Assembly: GCF_001403635.1 (NCBI RefSeq)
Contig: NZ_LN879466.1
Location: 336,254 to 400,253, forward strand
Direction of reading: 5' to 3'
Origin: Clostridium massiliamazoniense
Lineage (GTDB): Bacteria; Bacillota; Clostridia; Clostridiales; Clostridiaceae
Length of the DNA stretch: 64,000 nt
Shown here: in pieces, positions 1-9,297 of the stretch
How the letters are laid out: every line of letters starts with the position of its first letter
Numbering within the stretch: position 1 is the first letter of the stretch
The notes under the pieces: model-generated
The model's database searches: none
Told to the model about the DNA's origin: nothing
What the model saw: only the letters and a program-made list of their open reading frames with translations
Translations under genes and position numbers: made by a program

Positions 1-1151
1 AAAAACAAAAAATGTTTACTGCAAAGGATGGAGATGAAGATTATATAGATTTATACTCAGATAATAGTAGCAGTTCAATACAAATATTTTTTGTGAGGGA
101 TGGTAAAGTAACAGGTAGAGAACATTTTATGATTGATAATAATATGGATAGTAGTAAAGGAACTCTTATAGGGGAATTTATAACTAGGTTTTATGGAGGG
201 ACAGCAACTATACCTAAGAATATATATGTGCCAGAAATTGAGGATTTAGATTTATTAGAAGAGTTTTTAACCTTAAAAAAAGGTAGTAAAGTATGGATAA
301 AAATCCCTAAAATAGGTGAGAAAAAAGAAATGCTTACTATGGTTAGAAATAATGCAAAGGTAACTTTAGAAAAGTTTAAAGATAAAATAGTAAAAGATAA
401 AGAAAGTAATAAAATTGTATTAGAGGAACTAGCAGAAAATCTGAATTTAGAAACACTACCTTATAGAATAGAAGCTTATGATATATCTAATATACAGGGG
501 GTTGATTCTGTAGGGACAATGGTTGTTTTTGAAGAAGGAAAATCTAAAAATTCTGACTACAGAAGATTTAAAATAAAAACAGTAAATGGACCAGATGACT
601 ATAGTAGTATGAGGGAAATATTAGAACGAAGATTTTCTAGGGGATTAGAAGAAATTGAAAAGATTCAACATAGTGAATTAAATCTTTCTAAAGGGAAGTT
701 CTGTGTATTTCCAGATCTAATAATGATGGATGGAGGAAAGGGCCAAGTTAATATAGCCCTAGAGGTTTTAAAGAAATTTAATATAAATATTCCAGTTTGT
801 GGACTTGTTAAAGATGATAGCCATAATACAAGGGGAATTATATTTAACAATGAAGAAATAATCTTGAATAAGAGATCTAAGGCTATGGCCCTAATAACGA
901 GAATTCAAGACGAAGTTCATAGATTTTCTATAACTTATCACAGATCCTTAAGGGATAAAAGAACTCTTCATTCAATATTAGATGATATTCCAGGTGTAGG
1001 TGAGAAGAGAAAAAAGGCTTTATTAATAAAGTTTGGAAGTGTAGAAAAAATAAAAAATGCCACGGTGGAGGAATTACTAGAAACGCCGTCTATAGACAGG
1101 AATACTGCTGAAAATATTAGAAATTATTTTAACAATAAGAATAAGCCTTAA
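1..1151 (+). CDS. uvrC: UvrABC excinuclease subunit C, C-terminal part (5' end outside window)
   Basis: This is the dual-incision subunit of nucleotide excision repair. The reading frame is open from the window edge (Lys-Gln-Lys precede the first Met at 12), so about 380 of the usual ~600 residues are present and the GIY-YIG domain lies outside. Visible here are the RNase H-like endonuclease domain (motif YRIEAYDISNIQG and, further on, PDLIMMDGGKGQ) and a C-terminal helix-hairpin-helix (IPGVGEKRKKALL). The first Met is internal, not a start. murB follows 87 bp downstream on the same strand. Confidence 0.95.
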   Translation, partial: KQKMFTAKDGDEDYIDLYSDNSSSSIQIFFVRDGKVTGREHFMIDNNMDSSKGTLIGEFITRFYGGTATIPKNIYVPEIEDLDLLEEFLTLKKGSKVWIKIPKIGEKKEMLTMVRNNAKVTLEKFKDKIVKDKESNKIVLEELAENLNLETLPYRIEAYDISNIQGVDSVGTMVVFEEGKSKNSDYRRFKIKTVNGPDDYSSMREILERRFSRGLEEIEKIQHSELNLSKGKFCVFPDLIMMDGGKGQVNIALEVLKKFNINIPVCGLVKDDSHNTRGIIFNNEEIILNKRSKAMALITRIQDEVHRFSITYHRSLRDKRTLHSILDDIPGVGEKRKKALLIKFGSVEKIKNATVEELLETPSIDRNTAENIRNYFNNKNKP

Positions 1152-1238
1152 ATTATTATTAAAAAGAGGTTTAAATGCTTGATAAGTGGTAAATAATTAA
1201 TTATACTAAAAAGGATAATAGTTAAGAGGAGTTGTATA

Positions 1239-2165
1239 ATGAATCAATACAAGGAAATCAAAGAAATATTATGTAAATGTTGTGGTGAAGAAAATGTAAT
1301 TGCTGAAGCACCTATGAAAGAACATACTCATTTCAGAGTTGGAGGACCAGTTGACCTATTAGTAACTCCATCTACAAAAGAACAAGTTGGTGAAGTTGTT
1401 TCAGTATGTAAAGAAAGAAATGTGCCATATTTCATATTAGGAAATGGATCCAACATCTTAGTTAAAGATGGGGGAATATCTGGTGTTGTTATTAAACTTG
1501 AAAAGATAGATAATATAGAAGTAAATGGGGATGAAGTTACAGCAGATTGTGGAGCCTTATTATCAAAGGTTTCTAAAGCAGCTTTAGACGCAAAATTAAC
1601 AGGATTAGAATTTGCTTGTGGTATACCTGGAAGCATTGGTGGAGCTGTATTCATGAATGCTGGGGCATACAATGGTGAAATGGCAGATGTAATTAAAGAA
1701 GTATCAGCCATAGATTCAGAAGGAAATGTAGTAAATTTAACGCTTGAAGAACTTCAATTAGGTTATAGAACTTCCCTAATAATGACAGATGGATATGTTG
1801 TATTAAGTGCTACATTAAAGCTTGAAAAAGTAAGTGATGAAAATGTTAATAAAATAGAAGATAGAATGAATGATTTAACTAGAAGAAGAGAAGAGAGACA
1901 ACCTTTAGAATATGCATCAGCAGGAAGTACATTTAAAAGACCTGAGGGGTATTTTGCAGGTAAGTTAATTCAAGACTCAGATTTAAAAGGTTTTTCAATT
2001 GGTGGAGCAGCTGTTTCAGAGAAACATTCAGGCTTTGTAATCAATAAAGGAAATGCCACAGCTAAAGATGTTTTGGATGTCATAGCGCACGTTCAAAAAA
2101 CAGTAAAAGAAAAGTTTGGAGTAGACCTTCATACAGAAGTAAGAATAATAGGAAAAGACAAATAG
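1239..2165 (+). CDS. murB: UDP-N-acetylenolpyruvoylglucosamine reductase
   Basis: FAD-dependent cytosolic enzyme that reduces UDP-GlcNAc-enolpyruvate to UDP-MurNAc in peptidoglycan precursor synthesis. The 308-aa protein has the N-terminal FAD-binding fold (GNGSNILV, then GIPGSIGGAVFMNAGAY). The C-terminal MurB domain carries the catalytic serine motif ASAGSTFKRP and the catalytic Glu in HTEVRIIG near the C-terminus. Start ATG follows AGAGGAG at normal spacing. A strong terminator follows the stop. Confidence 0.97.
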   Translation: MNQYKEIKEILCKCCGEENVIAEAPMKEHTHFRVGGPVDLLVTPSTKEQVGEVVSVCKERNVPYFILGNGSNILVKDGGISGVVIKLEKIDNIEVNGDEVTADCGALLSKVSKAALDAKLTGLEFACGIPGSIGGAVFMNAGAYNGEMADVIKEVSAIDSEGNVVNLTLEELQLGYRTSLIMTDGYVVLSATLKLEKVSDENVNKIEDRMNDLTRRREERQPLEYASAGSTFKRPEGYFAGKLIQDSDLKGFSIGGAAVSEKHSGFVINKGNATAKDVLDVIAHVQKTVKEKFGVDLHTEVRIIGKDK

Positions 2166-2205
2166 TTATATTAAAACTAAAATTAACAACAAAAAGAAAA
2201 AGGTC

Positions 2206-2250
2206 ATCTTATGTATTTCATAATTGAACTACGTAAGATGCTTTTTTTAT
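2206..2250 (+). terminator. Rho-independent terminator after murB
   Basis: Inverted repeat CATCTTATGTA (2206-2216) with TACGTAAGATG (2231-2241), followed by a seven-T run. Confidence 0.85.
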
Positions 2251-2327
2251 TTGTTATAAGTTATAAATAAGGGGTGAAAATTTGGAGGAATTAAGTTTAT
2301 TAAAAATAAAATGAGAGGAGAATATTT

Positions 2328-3422
2328 ATGGGAAATAAGGTAAGAGAAGAAATTGAAGGATTAAATAAGTATATAGGTGGTAAACCTATTTCTGAGGTAA
2401 AAAGAGAGTTTAATATTGATAAAGTGGTCAAAATGGCATCTAATGAGAACCCTTTAGGATGTTCTGATTCTGTTAAAGATGTTTTAAAGAATCTTGTTGA
2501 TAATACTGCTCTTTATCCAGATGGAGACAATTATTATTTAAGAAAGTCTTTAAGTCAATTTATTGGTATAGATGAAGAGAATATTATTTTAGGAGCAGGT
2601 TCTAGTTCTTTGATTAAGGTTATTTGCAATACTCTAATAAATAAGGGTGAAGAGTCTATTATGGGTGAGATTACCTTTGTACTTTATGAAACTTTTACTA
2701 AACTCATGGGGGGAAAGGCTATTAAGGTTCCTATGAAAGATTTAGCCTTGGATTTAGATAGTATTTTAGATAGCATAAATGAGAGAACTAAAATTATATG
2801 GCTTTGCAATCCAAATAATCCTACTGGAACAGCTTTTACTACTAAGGAACTTGAAGAATTTTTAGAGAAAGTTCCTAAAAATGTATATGTGGTTATTGAT
2901 GAAGCTTATAAAGAGTATGTTTCAATGGAGAATTATCCCGATTCTTTAAGTCTACTTAAAAATTATAAGAATATAATTATATTAAGAACTTTTTCAAAGG
3001 CTTATGGATTAGCATCCTTAAGAGTAGGATATGGTATATGTGATGAAGAGTTAGCTGAATATTTTAATAGAGTACTTAATCCTTTTGAAGTCAGTCTTTA
3101 TGCACAGAATGCAGCTGTAGAAGCAATTAAGGATAAAGAATTTGTGGAGTATTGCTATGATTATAATAAAAAGCAAAGAGAATTTTTTTATAAGGCTTTT
3201 AAGAAACTAAATTTGGATTATAAGGAATCACAAAGTAATTTTATTTTAGTTGACGTTAAAGGAGAAGATAGAGAAATCAATGATTATCTATTGAAAAATG
3301 GATATATTATAAGACCTGGATATTTATTGGGATGCTCTGGATATTTAAGAATTTCTGTAGGACTAGAAGAAGATAATAAAAAATTAATAGAGTTATTAAA
3401 TAAATATTTTAGAGAGAAATAG
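2328..3422 (+). CDS. HisC-like class I/II PLP aminotransferase
   Basis: 364-aa pyridoxal-phosphate aminotransferase of the histidinol-phosphate aminotransferase (HisC) / CobD group. Seen: SNENPLG near the N-terminus, CNPNNPTG, IDEAYKEY, the PLP lysine motif TFSKAYGLASLRVGY, and a C-terminal LRISVG substrate-binding arginine region. Start ATG follows GAGAGGAG. No other his genes are nearby, so the natural substrate is uncertain; aromatic amino acid or phosphoserine-like transamination is possible. The gene stands alone, with a terminator upstream and about 350 bp of non-coding DNA downstream. Confidence 0.85.
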   Translation: MGNKVREEIEGLNKYIGGKPISEVKREFNIDKVVKMASNENPLGCSDSVKDVLKNLVDNTALYPDGDNYYLRKSLSQFIGIDEENIILGAGSSSLIKVICNTLINKGEESIMGEITFVLYETFTKLMGGKAIKVPMKDLALDLDSILDSINERTKIIWLCNPNNPTGTAFTTKELEEFLEKVPKNVYVVIDEAYKEYVSMENYPDSLSLLKNYKNIIILRTFSKAYGLASLRVGYGICDEELAEYFNRVLNPFEVSLYAQNAAVEAIKDKEFVEYCYDYNKKQREFFYKAFKKLNLDYKESQSNFILVDVKGEDREINDYLLKNGYIIRPGYLLGCSGYLRISVGLEEDNKKLIELLNKYFREK

Positions 3423-3768
3423 AGGATTTATTAAAAAGAAGGAGCTTCTTTATGGAAGCAAGTAGATAGACAAGATGAACCTATATAGCAAGTTAAAACT
3501 AAAAAGTGATATATCTATAAATTTGATACATCTCCATGGATTTCTTTTGGAAATCATAAGGAAATAAAGTTGTAGTAAATCTTTATTTATTGTAAAATAT
3601 TATTTTGATCTCCACTCTAATAGGGTGGAGAATTTCGTACATATAGGTTAAAATTATAGATAGATATTTTATTTATAATTCTATAGAACGTATTAATTTA
3701 ATTGAATATATTTTAGATTTAGTAAAATGAGGACAACCTTTTTATTAAATGATTTTAGGAGGGCTAAT
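3423..3768 (+). other. Intergenic region upstream of rapZ
   Basis: About 345 bp without a convincing gene. It contains a short CCTATATAGC box (about 3480) resembling the dispersed repeat core described elsewhere. It also has an 8-bp stem with a 5-nt loop (CTCCACTC/GGGTGGAG, 3610-3630) that lacks a T-run, so it is not an obvious terminator. The rapZ promoter presumably lies in 3640-3750. Confidence 0.5.
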
Positions 3769-4653
3769 ATGAGATTTGTAATAGTTACAGGACTTTCAGG
3801 AGCAGGAAAAACAGAGGCAACAAGAAGCTTAGAGGATTTAGGTTACTTTTGTGTAGATAATTTACCTCCAAAGTTAATACCTAAGTTTGCAGAGGCGTGC
3901 TTACAAGGTAATAATGGTATAGAGAAGGTTGCATTAGTTATAGATATTAGAGGTGGTATATTCTTCGATGATTTATTTGAAAGTTTCATATACTTAAAAG
4001 CTAATGATTTTAAATATGAAATTTTATTCTTAGATGCTGGGGACGAAGTACTTGTAAAGAGATTTAAGGAAAGTAGAAGAAGCCATCCATTATCACCAGA
4101 TGGTAGAATATTAACTGGGATTGAAAATGAGAGAAATAAGTTGAGAGAACTTAAAGATAGAGCAGATAACATAGTTGATACTTCTAAATATGCTATAAAG
4201 GATTTAAGAGAGAAACTAAATGTTCTTTATGGTGATGGTAAGGAACCAGAACAAAATATAACAGTAACCGTATTATCTTTTGGATTTAAGTATGGGATAC
4301 CTATGGATTCAGACTTAGTATTTGATGTTAGATTTATTCCTAATCCATTTTATATACCAGAACTTAAACCTTATTCAGGAGCAGATGAGCCAGTTAAGGA
4401 CTATGTTTTAAGCCAAGAAGAAACTAAAGGATTTTTAACAAGGTTAAATGATATGTTGAAGTTTTTAGTTCCTAATTACGTTAAAGAGGGTAAGAGACAA
4501 CTTATTATTTCAATAGGTTGTACAGGGGGAAGACATAGATCTGTAGCCATAGCTAATGAATTAGCAGTAAACTTAGCTTCTGCTGGTTTTAATTCATCAG
4601 TTGAGCATAGAGATATAAAGGAAGATGTTAATAGAGGAGCTAAGAAGCTCTAA
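3769..4653 (+). CDS. rapZ: RNase adapter protein RapZ / YvcJ, nucleotide-binding
   Basis: P-loop protein of the YvcJ/RapZ family, 294 aa from the preferred ATG at 3769 (preceded by AGGAGGG). An upstream in-frame ATG at 3727 lacks a ribosome site. Seen: N-terminal Walker [11 protein letters not shown] and the conserved C-terminal motif [17 protein letters not shown]. In Gram-negatives RapZ binds GlcN6P and steers RNase E; in Firmicutes the protein binds and hydrolyses nucleotides. It heads the conserved rapZ-yvcK-whiA cluster, with yvcK about 15 bp downstream. Confidence 0.93.
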   Translation: MRFVIVTGLSGAGKTEATRSLEDLGYFCVDNLPPKLIPKFAEACLQGNNGIEKVALVIDIRGGIFFDDLFESFIYLKANDFKYEILFLDAGDEVLVKRFKESRRSHPLSPDGRILTGIENERNKLRELKDRADNIVDTSKYAIKDLREKLNVLYGDGKEPEQNITVTVLSFGFKYGIPMDSDLVFDVRFIPNPFYIPELKPYSGADEPVKDYVLSQEETKGFLTRLNDMLKFLVPNYVKEGKRQLIISIGCTGGRHRSVAIANELAVNLASAGFNSSVEHRDIKEDVNRGAKKL

Positions 4654-4667
4654 GTATAGGAGTGAGA

Positions 4668-5672
4668 ATGATGACAGTAGAAGTATGTGACAAAAGTAAT
4701 TCATATCCTAATATAGCTGTTATAGGTGGTGGAACAGGGCTTTCCACAATGCTTAGAGGACTTAAAAAGCATTGTTGTAATATAACAGCAATTGTAACAG
4801 TAGCTGATGATGGTGGCGGATCTGGTGTTTTAAGAGAAGACTTAGGAATGTTACCACCAGGAGATATTAGAAACTGTATTTTAGCATTATCAAATACTGA
4901 ACCCATTTTAGGAGAATTACTTAATTATAGATTCAAAGATGGAAGATTAAAAGGTCAAAACTTTGGTAACTTATTTCTTGCAGCTATGAATGGTATTTCT
5001 ATAAATTTTCAAGATGCAGTACAAAATATGAGTTCAGTTCTTTCTGTTGCAGGAAAGGTTTTACCTGTAACATTGGACTCTGTTGAGTTAGAAGCAGAAC
5101 TTGAAAATGGTGTTGTTGTTAGAGGAGAGTCAAATATCCCAACAGAGGCTATTTCTCAGGGAAGTCCAATAAAGGACTTAAGAATAATACCTAAAGAAGC
5201 AGAGGCTGTTGAAGAAGCTATTTTAGCTATTAGAGAGGCTGATGCTATAGTTTTAGGACCAGGAAGTTTATATACAAGTATAATTCCTAATCTCCTTGTT
5301 GAGGAAATAGGAAAAGAAGTTCAAAAAAGTAAAGCAAAAAAAATATATGTATGTAATGTTATGACTCAACCAGGAGAAACTACGGATTTCAATGTTTCGG
5401 ATCATATTAAAGAAATTTATAAATATTGTGGAGAAAACAGCATAGACTATGTTATAGCTAATGTTGGTAAAATAGATGATGCTTTAATTAAAAGATATTA
5501 TAATGAGAAAAATTCTAAATTAGTAACATTAGATAGAGAAGAGGTTGAAGCTCTAGATGTTGAAATAATAGAAGGAAATTTAGTAAATGTTAAGTATAAC
5601 TATATTAGACATGATGCTAATAATCTTTCAGAACTTATTATAAAAACTATAGAGTTAGATAGAAGAAAATAA
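4668..5672 (+). CDS. yvcK: Gluconeogenesis/cell-envelope factor YvcK (CofD-like)
   Basis: About 335-aa YvcK/GlmR-family protein of the CofD-like fold, binding UDP-sugars and linking carbon flux to peptidoglycan synthesis. Motifs: VIGGGTGLSTMLRGLK near the N-terminus, VADDGGGSGVLRED, PPGDIRNC, and GPGSLYTSIIPNLLV. Start: GGAG at 4659-4662 serves ATG 4668 or ATG 4671; a GTG at 4662 is also in frame but overlaps that site. Lies between rapZ and whiA as in most Firmicutes. Confidence 0.93.
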   Translation: MMTVEVCDKSNSYPNIAVIGGGTGLSTMLRGLKKHCCNITAIVTVADDGGGSGVLREDLGMLPPGDIRNCILALSNTEPILGELLNYRFKDGRLKGQNFGNLFLAAMNGISINFQDAVQNMSSVLSVAGKVLPVTLDSVELEAELENGVVVRGESNIPTEAISQGSPIKDLRIIPKEAEAVEEAILAIREADAIVLGPGSLYTSIIPNLLVEEIGKEVQKSKAKKIYVCNVMTQPGETTDFNVSDHIKEIYKYCGENSIDYVIANVGKIDDALIKRYYNEKNSKLVTLDREEVEALDVEIIEGNLVNVKYNYIRHDANNLSELIIKTIELDRRK

Positions 5673-5714
5673 AGCTATTTATGTTAGTCGGTATTTATAG
5701 GGAAAGGAGTAAGC

Positions 5715-6668
5715 ATGTCATTTTCATCAAAGGTTAAAGGAGAAATTTGCAGATACTTAGAAATGTCTAAGGAAGAAGCGCTTGCTGAATTATCAGCAAT
5801 AATGAAGGTTAGTGGAACAATAGCTTTTAGTGGTAGAGAATTGAAATTTAGAATTACTACTGAAAATCCAGCTTCAGCAAGATTAGCATTTACATTGCTA
5901 AAAGAGTATTTTGATGTACATTCTAAGCTTATGGTTAAAAAAAGCAATTCTTTAAAAAAGAACAATATTTACATGGTTGTTATTGAAGAATCTATGGGAG
6001 TTAGAGACTTGCTAATCATGACTGGAATATTAAAAGAAGATGAAGGATTAATGTCATTAGATTATTCCATTGGGAAAAAGTTTATTGATAGTGAGGAAAA
6101 GAAAAGAGCTTATATTAGAGGTGCCTTTATAGGCGGAGGAAGTATAAGTAATCCAGAAAAGAATTATCATTTAGAATTTGTAACACATTCTGAAGAATAT
6201 GCAGAAGATTTAAAGAAGGTTGTAAATTCTTATGGACTTAATTCTAAGGTTATTCAAAGAAAGAATAGTTATATAGTTTATATAAAAGAGGGAGAACAAA
6301 TAGTAGATTTATTAAATATACTAGGAGCTCATACATGTCTTTTAGAACTTGAAAATATAAGAATAATGAAGGAAATGAGAAACAATGTAAATAGACTTGT
6401 TAACTGTGAGACAGCAAACCTTAGCAAAACTGTCAATGCAGCAGTAAGACAGGTTGAAAGTATAAAGTTAATTGAAAGAACCATAGGGCTTGCAAGACTT
6501 CCTTTAAATCTTAGAGAAATAGCAGAGCTTAGACTAAGCTATCCAGAAGAATCCCTAAAGGAACTAGGAGAAATGCTTAATCCTCCAGTTGGAAAATCTG
6601 GTGTTAATCATAGATTAAGAAAAATTGAAAAAATTGCAGAAGAGCTTAGGGAAGAAGGTCTTTTTTAG
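5715..6668 (+). CDS. whiA: Sporulation/cell-division regulator WhiA
   Basis: 317-aa WhiA: an N-terminal degenerate LAGLIDADG-like fold (AYIRGAFIGGGSISNP) and a C-terminal helix-turn-helix (YPEESLKELGEMLNPPVGKS). In Streptomyces it is a sporulation transcription factor; in Bacillus it affects division and chromosome segregation. Start ATG after GGAAAGGAG. Last gene of the rapZ-yvcK-whiA cluster, followed by a hairpin. Confidence 0.95.
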   Translation: MSFSSKVKGEICRYLEMSKEEALAELSAIMKVSGTIAFSGRELKFRITTENPASARLAFTLLKEYFDVHSKLMVKKSNSLKKNNIYMVVIEESMGVRDLLIMTGILKEDEGLMSLDYSIGKKFIDSEEKKRAYIRGAFIGGGSISNPEKNYHLEFVTHSEEYAEDLKKVVNSYGLNSKVIQRKNSYIVYIKEGEQIVDLLNILGAHTCLLELENIRIMKEMRNNVNRLVNCETANLSKTVNAAVRQVESIKLIERTIGLARLPLNLREIAELRLSYPEESLKELGEMLNPPVGKSGVNHRLRKIEKIAEELREEGLF

Positions 6669-6720
6669 GTGAATTTTAATATTAATTATTAACTTAATAA
6701 ATATATAGGAATATGATAAA

Positions 6721-6750
6721 ATGCTAGGTAAGGAGATAACTACCTAGCAT
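6721..6750 (+). terminator. Hairpin after whiA
   Basis: Perfect 10-bp stem ATGCTAGGTA (6721-6730) / TACCTAGCAT (6741-6750) with a 10-nt loop, 52 bp after the whiA stop. Only a weak T-rich tail follows, so termination is likely but not certain. Confidence 0.65.
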
Positions 6751-6963
6751 TTGCTATTAATTGTTTTGGAGTTTAACTCTTTATAAGCCAATATTATTTT
6801 ATGCAATAAAATTTCCTTTTAATACTTTTTAGATATTTGAAGATGTTTAAACTTTGAATAAGAGTTGAGGTTTGAGTTAATTATTTAGTATAAGAGGTCT
6901 TGTTTAAATTAATATTAGGTTATTTTTTTATATTTATAAGATGTGGGAAGGGAAGTGATTTTA

Positions 6964-9297
6964 TTGAGTGAAAGAAAGTTTACCCATCTTCATGTCCATT
7001 CAGGTTATAGCTTATTAGATGGTTCTGGTAAGGTTAAGGATATTATTGCAAAAGCTAAAGAGCTTAATATGGATAGTATTGCTTTAACAGACCATGGTGT
7101 TATGTATGGATGTGTCAATATTTATAAAGAAGCAAGAGAACAAGGGATAAAAGCTATATTAGGTTGTGAAGTTTATATAGTTCCTAAGTCTATGCATATA
7201 AAATCTTTAGATAGTGATAATAAAACCTATCATTTAGTACTTCTTGTTAAAAATGAAAAAGGTTATGAAAATCTAATGAAGATAGCTTCAACAGCATCTA
7301 TAGAAGGATTTTATTATAAACCTAGAATTGATAGGGATTTTTTAAAGGAGCATTCTGAAGGGCTTATTGCTCTTAGTGCCTGTTTAGGTGGAGAAGTTCA
7401 AAAAGCTATTATTTCTGGAAACTTAGAAAAAGCTAAAGAAGCGGCTTTATTTTATAAATCTGTTTTTGGAGAAGATTTTTATCTAGAACTTCAAGACCAC
7501 GGTATGGAAGAACAAAAGAAGGTTAACGAGGTTAATATAAAGCTTTCTAAGGAGCTTAATATTCCTTTAGTAGCAACTAATGATGTCCATTACATAGTTC
7601 AAGATGATTATAAGGCACACGACATTTTAATGTGTATTCAATCAGGAAAAACTGTTGATGATACTAACAGAAAAAAATATCCTTCAGATCAATTTTACTT
7701 AAAATCACCAGAGGAAATGTGGGAGCTTTTTGATTACATTCCAGAAGCTTTAGAAAATACAACAACAATAGCTGAGCAATGTAATTTTGATTATGAATTC
7801 CATGTATCTAAATTACCTAAATATCCATTACCAGAGGGCGAAGATGATCCTTATGAGTATTTAGTTAAAACTTGTTTTAAAGGTCTTGTAGAAAGATATA
7901 AAATATTTGATGAGTTTAAAGGTGATTTTGATTATAAAGATGTAATTGAATTTGCAGAGAATGAAGAAGAAGCTAAGGAGCTTGTAGATAGACTTCTTTA
8001 TGAAGTTGGAGTTATAAAACAAATGGGTTATGTAGATTACTTCCTTATTGTTTGGGACTTCATAAAATATGCTATAGATAATGGTATACCAACGGGTCCA
8101 GGGCGTGGGTCGGCTGCAGGTTCTATAGTTGCTTATACCTTAGGAATAACAAAGATAGACCCTATAAAGTACAGTTTACTTTTTGAGCGTTTCTTAAACC
8201 CAGAAAGAGTTAGTATGCCTGATATAGATTCGGATTTTTGTTATGAGAGAAGACAAGAAGTTATAGATTACGTTGTTGAAAAGTATGGAGCATCAAATGT
8301 TGCCCAGATTATAACTTTTGGAACTATGGCTCCAAGAGCTTGTATAAGGGATGTAGGACGTGCAATGGATTATTCCTATGGAGAAGTAGATAGAATCGCT
8401 AAAATGATACCTACAATGCTAGGAATAACTATAGATAAAGCGTTAGAATTAAATCCAGAATTAAAGAGTGCTTATGATAGTGATATTAGAGTAAAGGAAC
8501 TTATTGATGTAAGTAGAAGACTAGAAGGGCTTCCAAGACATTCATCAACTCATGCTGCTGGAGTTGTTATAGCTTCAAAACCATTAGTTGAGTATGTTCC
8601 ATTACAAAAAAATGATGAATCTATAGTAACTCAATTTGATATGACAACTCTTGAAGAGCTTGGACTATTAAAGATGGACTTCCTTGGACTTCGTACTTTA
8701 ACAGTTATGGATGATGCTGTTAAAATGATTAAGGAAAATCGAGGAGTGGACATAGATTTAGATAATATAGATTTTAATGATAAATCGGTTTATGACATGA
8801 TTGGAGAAGGTAAAACAGCAGGGGTATTCCAGTTAGAATCAGCAGGAATGACTTCCTTCATGAAAGATCTAAAACCAGACTGTTTTGAGGATATTATAGC
8901 AGGAATTTCACTGTATAGACCAGGTCCAATGGCAGAAATTCCAAGATATATAGAAGGAAAAAGAAATCAAGAAAACGTAAAATATGACCATGAAAAATTA
9001 GAAGATATATTAAATGTTACCTATGGAGTTATGGTTTACCAAGAACAAGTAATGGAAATAGTTATGAAACTAGCGGGATACTCAATGGGAAGAAGTGACC
9101 TTGTTAGAAGAGCTATGTCAAAGAAAAAACATAAGGTAATGGAAGAAGAAAGAAAGAACTTTATTCATGGTATAGTAGATGAAAATGGGAACATAGAGGT
9201 TCCTGGATGTATTAGAAATGGTGTTTCAGAAGAAGCAGCAAATAAGATATTTGATTCAATGATGGATTTTGCCTCTTATGCATTCAACAAAAGCCAT
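6964..9297 (+). CDS. dnaE: DNA polymerase III alpha subunit DnaE, exon 1
   Basis: First 778 codons of a DnaE-type replicative polymerase, which in Firmicutes works with PolC. Start is TTG 6964, giving M-SERKFTHLHVHSGYSLLDG; a GGGAAGTGAT ribosome site precedes it, and the in-frame GTG at 6943 overlaps that site. N-terminal PHP domain, then the palm with the catalytic Asp motif PDIDSDFCYE and the fingers. The continuous frame would end eight codons after the conserved FNKSH with an unrelated tail. The polymerase sequence resumes at 10749 with AAAYAVIGYDT, so 9298-10748 must be removed from the RNA. Exon 1 ends in phase 0 after CAT (His). Confidence 0.93.

Noticed and set aside
665-850. Minus-strand ORF inside uvrC, and similar antisense ORFs inside murB, rapZ, pfkA, pyk, GH31 and others
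   Set aside because: They lie opposite clearly conserved genes, lack ribosome sites and show no family likeness.
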